A DNA stretch of 64,000 nt from NCBI GenBank assembly GCA_905250075.1, contig CAJNOP010000002.1, forward strand, positions 873,867-937,866, read 5' to 3'. The position numbers and the translations under genes are program-made. The notes beneath the pieces are model-generated. The model ran no database searches and had not been told where the DNA came from. It worked only from the letters and a program-made list of their open reading frames with translations. The DNA is from Rotaria sp. Silwood1 (Eukaryota > Rotifera > Eurotatoria > Philodinida > Philodinidae). This document shows positions 50,201-62,200 of this stretch, piece after piece; the stretch's first letter is position 1, and each line of letters begins with the position of its first letter.

Positions 50201-53200
50201 CTATTTAAAATCTCAAAAAGGAAACACTCTCTCCTTTTCGAATGTTAAGATCAAAATTTTTTCGATTTTTGATAGTCTTCAAGTGTCTCTTCGTTGTTAG
50301 TTAGTACTTCTATTAAACTTCACTCTCGAAATCTTTAGCAGAAAAACTCGCGCTGCGATTATCCTTCGTATCAAAGATTCTGTTAGTCATCATTTCTGAA
50401 GGTGCTGACAGCATGGGTCATGAATCTCTAAAATCGCTGAACACGATCAGTTATTAATTTTTTTTTGTTGGAGAAAAAGAAGTCTTGATATAGGCAAAAA
50501 AATTTGTTTTTCATTTTTCTCGAAATGAATTTTTACACAAAAATAAGTGCATGATCGCCCTAGCTTCTCCGACATAGTACAGGATGTGGTTAAAAAACAT
50601 GTATTTTTGCAGATGTACTCAGTATTTTGATTTTTTTATTTGAATAGAAGGAGATAAACAGAAATGAAAAAAACTAGGTAACCCAAACAGTGTTCAATAT
50701 CTGTAAAAACAATTCTAGCTCAATCGGACATTTTGTGGTTGAGAAAGCGGAGCGATTATAGCCTTTATGTCTCAGATATTTCCTAGAAGGAAATATTTGA
50801 GAGTTTCAAGTGTATAATAACTTTTGCTCAGCTCGTTGAAATCTGTCCACTCTGAAACTTTCAAATATTTTTGCTGAGCTGCTCTTCATAAATTTCGGAA
50901 AGGCGGTCGCCTTGAGAATATTATCATGAACTTTAATTGTAAAGAGACTGTTCTGCTACAAGTTTTTCTTTTGTGATTTTTCAAAAAATCTTAACATTTG
51001 ATGAAGAACGACTTGTCTCAAAAAGTAAAATCTTTCTGCCAAGAGTTACACTATCAATAGATAAAATCCGTCAAATACCATATCCCATTGACATACAATG
51101 CTTCTATTTTCTTCATGTATTTGATTTATACTTGACATACACCAAACTCGAGCTCTGACTTCGTGTTCGAGTTCAGAAACCACTAACTAATTCAAACAAT
51201 GCTGAGTAATTATCCGAATATTTCTTGAGGTACATGGACAATCATGAAATCATCCTAAGATTCGCTTAAGTTCCGAATCGAGTATTTCTAAACATTGTTG
51301 ACTTTTTTTTCGGATAAAGGCAGATCTTCGGTTTTTGTATCATTTATTTCACTGTGTGTAGATCTACCATATCCAATCCTGAAATCCTTTCTTTTGACTT
51401 ACTTCTACTTTCTCTTATTCATTAACTGCAAATGACCATATTCGAGATCAAACTCGAACTTTCAGATTCTGTACATATCTAATCTATACTATGATTGCAC
51501 GATTTTAGTTCGGCAAGAATTCAATTTGATAATGTTTTTTTTCTCAGTAATAGATTTACTGTAAATCATACAGTTGTATCGTATCCAAAGAAAACTTGAA
51601 TCCTTACGCTAAAATCTTTTTTTGATATAGAAATAAACATTGATATATACAGAAAAATCATATTATTCTTTTCTATGCTTCAAACCATGATGAATTTCTT
51701 TTATTCTCATAAAAAATTGTCCTTATTTCCCTTTTTTGCATTCTAAATACATACAGTTTTTGAACGAAGTTGATCTTGTAAATGCGGTGCAAGTGCTTTT
51801 AAATCAATTCTAATATCTTGTATTAACCGACGAAGATCGTCATGAATTTTTGATTCACCAACAATATATTGTCGCATAGAAACTAAAAATTGAAACGAAA
51901 TAATTCGATATAAAATTTTCTCAACAAAAAAAAAACATCCATTTGACATACTTCTTGGCACAATTTCTTCAAAAGATTGCTGAGCATATTCAACCTGTTC
52001 AAGTTCACTTGTAGATGAAGCTATAGGTTTTGAAAATTTTTCATCGATCATAATTGATGATGATAAATTCTCAGCACCAACTACACCGGATGCATCAAGT
52101 ACACGAAGATCAGGATATGAAACCCCACGACCAGAAAATGTAAATGAACGTGGTGATCGTGATTGACGAATATTGTCATCTAGTCTTGCTTGCAATTCTT
52201 TTTGCTTTTCGATACTTCGTTCAAGATCACGACGAAGAAGACGCATTTCTTGTAATAATTGTGATAATTCATTTTTTCGAATTGAAATTTCACTTGTATC
52301 ATTATCTAAAATAATATTATTTGATAAGAATATCAAAAAAAGAAATGTTCGTACCATCCATCACAGGCTTTCGTTCTAATATAGTAATTTGAGTTTTATA
52401 ATGGTCGATGACAGATTCATTACGTTTGACTTCATCTTTTAAACGTTTTATTTCATCCTTTAGACGTTGGATTTCATTATTTAATCTAAAGAAAGATTTT
52501 TTTCATGATTTCTATATTTTAAATAAAATTATGTGTTTTACCGTTGATTTTTTTCTTCACTTTGATCAAATTGAATTTTGAATGTTTTAAGAGAATCGAT
52601 TTGTAAACGTGCTTCTTGTAATTGATTTTCAATTTTACGTGATCCACCAGTGAAATCTTGACGAATTCGATCACATTCAATACGATGACGATATTCAGCA
52701 TCTTCATTGACTTTTTCCAAACTAAAATATTTTCATTTTAATATATTCAAGATAACTATAAAAGAAAAACAATTTTCAATCGTTCACTAGACGTTATATA
52801 CAATACTAATCAGAGAAGTTGTGTTTTTTAGCTTAACTAAGAATCTAAGGTCTTCCGACCAAATACTAAATATACTCAGATGAAATCAATGAGGAACATA
52901 CAAATTCATATGCCATAATCTATGAAGTGAAAGTCTTACTAAAAAATGTTTACTCATTTTTCGGCCATGTAAAGACAACTGATTTTTGCTAGCAATTAGT
53001 TAGAGTCAGGTTTTGGTCTATCCGAATATGTGTTCACAGTGTCTTTCTGGGATAAAAGTAGACCACAATCATCAGATTGTTGTGAAAGATCCAAAATAGT
53101 GCTTATATAGAATACTATTTTAATCGATTTTGTATTTCATTTGGACTATTAAAATGCAAAAGTCTTTATTAGCTTAGTGTTGTAGAGTAAAGTCTGCTCT

Positions 53201-56200
53201 TCAAAGTGTACAATTTACTTTTTTCATGACGGATTTTAAAACTTTTATACATTTAAAAGCAGTTTTTGAAACAGTGATATTTTAACCGATGTCGATTTTG
53301 ATAGAAACTAGCTCTTTAGTGAAAACTCATAGATAAGATTTCACTTATTGTAATATCTCATTTTGTAAAGAATTCCGTGTTCTACATAATTATTGAGTTG
53401 AAGCTTGTCTAAGACACAAACCACTTAATGACTACATCAAAAACGATTCTAAGTAACTGCTTCTGGCTCTAACGAGTTGCCTATTAGTAGCCAAAAAATG
53501 AGTAAATTTTTGTGACAAGGTTTTCGCGCGATAGACCTGTTTTCCTGAGTAAATTTTGCAATACAACTAATTGTTAATGATATTTATTATTAAACATCAT
53601 TTTACTTTGATATTAAGCTGCGAGCCAAGTAGAGATAAAACCAATCGATCTTAGTTATTTATTTCCATCCATCTATTAGAAGTCGGTGTAATATTTTCAC
53701 TGATATAGCATGTATAATGTCATCATACAATAGTCTATTTAATTTCAATCTGAATTTACAAAAAAAATTCTTTCGATTTCAAACTTAGTTAGAGTTCTTT
53801 AGATACATATATTATCACATATATACAGTTATACCACTTATTTCCAAATATTGGTGGATCTTGCGAAACTTTGTGACTTTTTTGCGTTTTTTAATATACG
53901 TTGTGATTTTAAGAATTTACATTATAAATGTTTCCTCTTGAAAGTGATCACGGTTTTCTCTTTATTTGTATACATTAAATACACATGGGAGTCTAAAAAT
54001 CTTTAGCATATTTTATTGATATACATATAAACCTCGATAATCCATTGTTTTCCATAGTGGATTGAGTAGGTCTATAGTATATACAACAAGACATAATTCT
54101 AGAGTCTCCTTAGTTTGATAATCTAAAAAATGTAAGTATAGAGTTATATAAAATAACAGATCATTTTAAAGATTGACCGTCAAGAAAGTAGAGGAAATTA
54201 TGACTTTACAGATGTGTCTGTAATAATAACTTATTCGAAACACTCATTAAATATATATATATAAATGCCACTGGATTTGGATGAGTGAGATATATGATAT
54301 CTTTTATGTAAAGTAAGACATATTCTTCTGTCTTGTGGCGATAAATAGGCGTCTTTTCCTAGATTGTCTAAATGCCCGTTGTTGAAAAAAAATGAGCGTA
54401 ATTTTTTTTCTAAAATTTAATTTCAAATAAAAAAATCGCCTAGACTCCGCAATACTATCTATTGATATTTTCTAGTATCGATTTCGTTTTCTTGTTTTTT
54501 ATGACCAATTATTCTAAATTGAAATTGAAATCAACCTATGGCTGTATTCTAGTTGAGAGATGATCGTATGAAATCGATAATTGTATACAGGATAGATGGT
54601 AAACATCTTCACGATAAGAAAGGTTGAATATCGCCATGCTACTCAGAAGTATTGGTCTGATTTTTTTATCACTAATAGAAAAGTATTCAAAGTTTTTTTT
54701 TCAGAGCTGGATAAGCACGGATTTTCACAAATACAAGTACGAAAGAATGATTTTCTTAAGATTTTATTAGAGAATATTTAATAAGTAGTTTCCGAAATGA
54801 CTTATCAATTTTGAGATCGAGATATTGTCAGAATCATGAATCAAAATGCTGTCATTATTATTGTTTTATTATCAAGTTTTAAACAAACAAACTGTAACAA
54901 AACTTTATTAAACTTAAGCAAAGTAAGCAAGCGTAGATTATTTAAGATTAACGATGCCTGATGTGAATGCATTACAATACCACTTTGAGACATATTCTTC
55001 CAATACAAGCTCATGTAACTGGTACTGACAAGTATTTCAGATCAAGTTCAAAGAAAGAAAATTAATGACTCTTCTCGAGGAAAAGAAAACTAGAGTGTGA
55101 ATATGACTATAGTCCTTCTATTCACTCACACCTACACCCATATCTACAACCTCGACCGTGTATACAGAAGATTTTTAGTTCATCTGTTGAAATTCTTTTG
55201 AGAACAAAAAAAATAGAATCAGTATTCATAGAAATCATACAGAGTCTGTTTTGTTCTAATACTCAAATTAAGAATAATTTGTCTAAATTGACTTTTCTGT
55301 TCAACATCGATTAAAGGTCGACAAGACAATTTGGTTGTTATAGTACAAAAATGTTCCTTTTTTTAAAATCAATTTGTATAAGGAAAGAAAATAAATTTCA
55401 AAAATCGAACTATTGAATTATTTTGTATCATTAATGATTTGACTTACTTAGTAAGTTTAGTTGTGAGTTCTTGAATTTGTTCACCTTTTCTATTGATATC
55501 ATTATTTAATATTCGAATTTGTTCGTCTTTTTCATGTATTTGTCGTTGAAAGTCATTTGTATCTGTTGCATTACTTAATGCACTATCTCTTTTATTCACT
55601 GATGTTTCTAAATATTAATATAAAATCAACTTTAATTAAATATCAAAAACAAAAACAAAATTTGTTTTTGCGAATTTCAAGTGTATATGTGATCGTTAGG
55701 AAAAATAGTAATAATAGAAAAAAAAAGAATCGAATACTTTCATTCTGTTTCTCGTATGTGTATGTATTTTTTTTCAGCAAAAAAAATTTTTGAGTAGAAA
55801 AATAGCAATCTATGTTAAAAGAAGTGATTTGTGTAAAAGAAAGAAAAAAATCATTAAGAATCAAGAAAAGTGCTTGATAATCATTGTGAAAGTACGATAC
55901 ATGATCGTTTAGCTTTCTCTTTCTCTGTCTGTCTAGAAAATTGATGATAATATAATAATAATAATAATAATATGAAATAAAAAAAAACAAAGTAATGATT
56001 TACTTGAATAAACATACTTTTTTTCGTATCATTTCCTTGTAATATGTCAATATCTAAATCAATAATATATTCATCCATTTGATCAATAATATGTTCTTTT
56101 CTTTCATCAAATATTGGTAAATGAGTATCATATTTCTATAATGAAAAAAAGAAAAAATAAAACAATCTAAAAAGTTTGAAGATTAATAATAGAGTAAATC

Positions 56201-59200
56201 AAACTTTGAAGAATTGTTCATATTTATTTAATTTCTTTTTTGATTGTTCAATACAAGTTTGTTGTTCTCGAAAAATTTTTTCATAGTTTTGTTGTGTTTT
56301 TCTACTATGTTCAATTGTTTTATACAGTTTTTTAAGTTCAATTTTAAGTAAATTTGATTCATCTTTGTAGGTTTCAATAACAAGATTTAAATTCTAAGAA
56401 AAAGAAGAAAAATTTTATTTATCTATTCAAGATACCAACAATATGAAATTTGACTAAAATTTGTCTTTTTAACATAACTAGATAGAGCTGATCGAGTTAT
56501 GTTTAAAAGTCTTGTTCAAGAAATATTTGAATAATGTTTTTGTAACAAAAATTTAGAAAACTTAAGTTCAAAAGCAGTCAGAAGAGTCTACGTCAAAGAC
56601 ATCAAACTTCGGTAACAGAGATGGAAACGATCTTATGTTTTAACGATCAGTATCGGTTGCATCTGTGCTTGATAGTCTCAATATTTATTCGAAATCATTT
56701 ATTTAGTTTACTCTTTATATAGTTAGGAAAAAAATTATGTATGATTTTTGAAAAACATTGTTTTATAGTTGAAAAAAACCACTTTTTTTCTATATGGTAA
56801 TAAAACGTTATAAATACGAATTCTTATTCAGAGGTCTAGATCATGAAAAATTCATTTCCAAATAAAACGAATCTCATATACAAAATCAGCAAAAAAGTCT
56901 GCATTGTAATAACATTTATAGTATTATATCAAATAAATCGATTTTCTCAATAATGAAATAAATTTTTTTTTCTTAACTATATAAAGAGTAAAATTATAAA
57001 ATGATTCAAACAAATATTAAAAATATCGAAATTTGATGTTTTTTAGCGTAGACTTTTCTGACTTTTTTTGAACTTAAGTTTTTCTACAAAGTCATTATTT
57101 GCATATTTCTCAAAATTAAATTTTCGTAGATAACTCGAAGAACAACCGTGACAAAGCAAAATAGATTCAAAAAAAAGAACAATGTCGAATCTTTACTTGT
57201 ATCTGTTGTTGAAGTTTGTCTATCGTTGGTGATTGAATTATATCTGGTGTGTTAGTTCGAACACGCATTTGTAATTGTTGAATAAATTTACGTTGATTAC
57301 GAATTATTTCTTTGAGTTCATTGATATTATCGATTTCTGTAACATCATTGTTTATTTTATTTGACTCATTTCGACTCATTATAACTGAATCATCAGCACT
57401 TCGTCGACGTTGTCGAATACATGATTCAATTAAACCTAAATTATGTAAACATGTTTTTAGTTAGATCTTTGTACATTAGAAAATCTTTGATCTAAGATTT
57501 TCCTAATTAGAAACTTTTGAAAAAAGCCATTCTTTGATTTGTAAAAATTGTTCGACTTCTTCTGCTATTCGAACTTGACGAAAAAGAAAAATCAATCTTA
57601 CATAGATCACTATTCCTATCAATACAACATAGTTCAAGATTACCTACAAAAATTGAAGAATATGTTATTATCATTTGATTTAGAATCGTTTAAGACAGAA
57701 ATACATGTTCATGTGTGTAATTTGATATTTCTCGAAAAATTTCCAAGTTCTTTAGAACTTTTTTCGACTCTATTAATATTGAATGTAACTTTAGAATCAA
57801 TCCAGTTTTTAATCAAAAATAATAGAAACTCTTCTCAACGCGACTCAGAGTGTAAATTATGTTGTTTTTTATTTGTTAAGTGTTCAAATCGATAAGGTTA
57901 ATTTTTCCTTTAATATCTTTACACTACAATGCTTATGATAAAAAGGATGCAAGTTTGAACAAAAAATGCGCATATGTATTGACTTTAATTTCAAATTATT
58001 GACTAATAAATCTAACGTGATTTGATGTTATCTATAAAATGTTTGACGAGAGTTATGTGCTGATGAAAATTAATGTGAAAAGTCCGCTAACTGATTAATT
58101 GCTTGAAATTTGAAAACATATGTATCACATAGACTCTAGTGGGTTATGAATACTTTGAAAACAGTTCGGACAATTAGTTTATTGCTGTTGACATATTGCA
58201 TTATTACAGTATTTTTCAATGCAATGTCGTCGTTTCTCTTAGCGATACCAAGAAAATTTACTTTTGAATGTCAACTTGAAATTTTACATAGGAGCAAGTC
58301 TTACAGATAGTAGTTAATCATGAAAGTACTCGACTATTTGGTCTACTCATGTCTGAAGATAAGTACATCGAGTTTACGGATGTATATGAGCCATATAAAA
58401 AATGCGCTCTTACCATGGCTGTATCTGCAGATAGGAACAATAAAAATATCTGAACTTTCGCAAGAAATTATTCGCGTTAAGGCTAGTTTCTATGTAAATT
58501 TTCAAGTTGAAACTCGAAGATCAATTTTCCCGAGAGAAGCGGGCTGTAGCATATTAACTCATCCGGCCTACATGATACACATAATCTCAATTTAAGAGTA
58601 ATTAATCACTTGAGAGAGACTTTTCTTGTAATTTAATTCGAAGAACTACTTAATCTTTCACAGAACATGAGAAAGATTTTGATTGTAGAAATACGAACCA
58701 GCTTCATATAATACATTTTGATATTTAATCAATTCTCGATGATAATTTCTCGATTGATTTTCACTTCGACCAAGTTGTTCTGTAAGACGTGCTAATTTTG
58801 TTTGCCATTCAATATTGGAACGTTCTAATAATGCTATAGTTGATTTAATGTTTTTTGTTGGTAATTCAATACTCGTCGATAACATTCCATTATGTAATGA
58901 ACAAAAATTTTGTTCTAATTTTCATAGACAGAGAAAGAGAAGTAAAAAGTGTGTAAGCAATTACATCAATCAACAGTAAAGGAAAAAAAAGAAGAAAGCA
59001 AGTCAATAATTAGTGCAAAAGTATTAGAATATTTAGGGATATCGAAAAGTAATAAATGCAGATAATACAAAACAACAAAATACTAAGCAAAGACCTGATG
59101 ATGATCTCGAATTAGCATTGAGCTTAGATGAGCGAACTTCATCCGTACGGCTTTGTTGTAATTTTAATTTTGCAAGTTCATCCTGATAATTAGCTAATTC

Positions 59201-62200
59201 AACAGCTAATTCAGCTCGTGTATTTGAGCCATGAATATCAATTAATGCATTAAGTTTACGCCATAAAACTTGATTAACATATTTTTGACGTGAAAGTTCA
59301 TGTCGTATTTCGACTAATTGTTTGTGTAATTCAGTGATAGTAGGAAATTTGTCTGTGTAGATTTAAGTATGTTTATATTCAAAATTGCAAAAAAAAAGGA
59401 TTTTTCTTCAGTTTTCCTTTTCTTTTTTCTTTATTAAAAACTTACTTTTTAATTGTTCATTTAATTCTTCATTATGTTGTAAAGACATTTCAAGTTCATA
59501 TAAAAGCTCTTCACGACTTAAATGTTCATAATTACTTTGTACTAAAATAAAGTTAATATAAATTAAGAAATTAAATGCCAACAAATAATCGATTATATGT
59601 AAATGTTTGATGATTTTTTTCTTCAATGAAACAAAGAAAAATGATATGATTAAAATCTTTAAATATTATAAGTTATCTGAATCAAAGATTTTTGAATATT
59701 GAATAAATTTCTAAAAATTTCGATTCAAAAAAAAANNNNNNNNNNGGCCTTTCTCGTAGAGCTTCTTCTAGTTGAATTTTAAGATCAATAATTTCCTAAG
59801 AAATATAAATTTTAGAAAAATGAAAAAAATTTATTGATTGTTTTTTTACTTGATCTTTCCGTTGTATTTCGATTTGTAATGCTGCATTTGTAGATGTACG
59901 TTCATCTGATACTATTGATTCAAAATTTGGTTCCATTTCAATAAATTTCGAATGTAATTTATTTATTTTTTTTCCGTTCTCTATATTAATTTCATGTAAT
60001 TTCTAAAGAGAACAGAATTTTCTTTTTGTTTGTTTTTATTTTTATCTTTTATAAAATTTACATTGATCTCTCGTTCTCTTTCGGATAAATTTTGACGTAA
60101 TGTTGCAATTAATTGATCACGATTTTCTACATCAGATTTAAGTTGTTTTTCCATTCTCTGAAGAATTTTAAAAAAAAAAGAAATCAAAAGAAATCAAAAA
60201 TTTTTTATTCACCTCGTTACGAAGAGTTATTCGATTATAATCACTTTGAAGTTTATTATGAGCTTGATAGAGGTTGTTTAATTCTTCATTAGAATGATGA
60301 AGAGAATTTTGAAGATTCTAAAAGATTACTCAGACAAGAAAATTCTACTTTTTTTCCTATCATTATATGTTAATAGAGGGTTAGATTTTATGTTTGTTGC
60401 TGATAGAAACAAGATATTTTACTATTCTTCTTCCTCTCATTTTTTTTCTTTTTGTATGTCAGTCTCGGTGAGCGTAGTTGAGAAACATCTTCACTTCTTC
60501 TCTTTTTTTTTCTCTCCTCTACAATTTCTTTTAGTGAGTAAATGTGAAAAATCGCGTAGTGCTTTTCTCGCACTCGTTAATAATAAAAAGAACTGATAAT
60601 AAAATGGTGGTGATGAAGTGTCAGGAAAAAAAACGAGCCATTCTCTATGTAGTGCTGATGAATGTGCGTGTGTATGTCTTTCTTACTTCATCTGTATTAG
60701 TATATTGGTTTCGATTCTAAATAAGATTTATATAGAATATTTCTCTGTTGATTTTAGTTAAATGTGTATGAGTGAGATTTCTTCTGTATTGTTATACCTG
60801 AACTAAATTTTCACGTTGTTTAAATTTTTCATTAAGATCATCAATAATACTTTGATATTGATTACGTTGATCGGATGGAGTTACACCATTTGTTTTCTAG
60901 TAAAATTTAAAATAGAGAAGTAAAATAAATTATGAAAAATGTTTTACCTTTGCCATTTCTAATTGTTGTTCTAAATTTCTTATTCTATCCAAATGTGTCT
61001 AGAAAAAAAAAGAATAATTTTCTTTCAGTTTTTTTTTTGTTATTAATCATACTTCTTTATCTTCAAGAGCAATATTAAGATTAAAATCTAAAGAGTTACG
61101 ACGTCGCGTAAGCTCGTCAATTTCAAATTGTAATGCCTTGAAAGAAGAATTAATTGATTAGAAAAAAAAAACTCTACTTGTCAAAAACAATTCAAATTTG
61201 TATACATCAATTTTTTGTTCAGCTTCTTGTAATTGATCATTAGTTTGAGTAAATCTACGTTTACAATCTTGAATATTTAATTTTAATTCACTAATATATC
61301 GTTCATATTCTTGAGTAATTGAAGTTTTTTCATTTAGTAGTTCATCAATTCGTCGTTCACGTTTGACAAGGTCTTGATGTAATGTTTCAATTGTACTACT
61401 ATTTGGATTATCAACCTAATAAAAACAAAATATACGGAAAAAAAATACTAGATTTTCGAATTAAAATAAAATTCTTCAACTAACTCTTTTAATATCTTCA
61501 AGAAGTTTTTCAATATGTTGATCTTTTATGTTAAGGGATTCAATATGTGTTTGAATAAATTCTTCTTTAGTTTGAAGATCTTTTTCTAATTGTTGAATTC
61601 GAATCTAAGAAGAATAAAATGTTTTTTGTTTAATCATATAAATATTTTTATTTCTTTAGAAAACAAATACTTCAAGTTGTGTTTGAGTATCTTTTCGTTC
61701 ATTTTCAACAACAGTAAGATCGTCTTGACGTTTCTATTATAAAAATTAAATATGTTAATTAATAGTTAAATCTATGTACAAAACTTACTTGTATTAGAAT
61801 TTCTTTTTCACGAAGTTCTTTTTCGAGTTGATCGATCTTAATATAATTGAAAAAAAAATTTGAATATACATAACAATATTCAAAGCTTTCTTATTTAATG
61901 ATACTAAGTTACAATATATTCAATAATAAAAATATATTCTTTTGCAATTTATCTAATGTATTTTAAAAAACTTTTGTTATTAAATAAACTTGTACATATG
62001 CATTATAGATAGAATATTATTGTACCATAATTTGTTTTTAAAGATAATATCACACAGTTTTATTCATAGACAAAAACTCGGCAGTTTTATAGAAAGGTTT
62101 TACTACTGATCTAAATATTCTAAAAATCATTATACAGTTGTTTTTCCTCAGTTATAATTGCTCGGTTACTAAATTGTATTGACCTTCTTTACTCAACAAG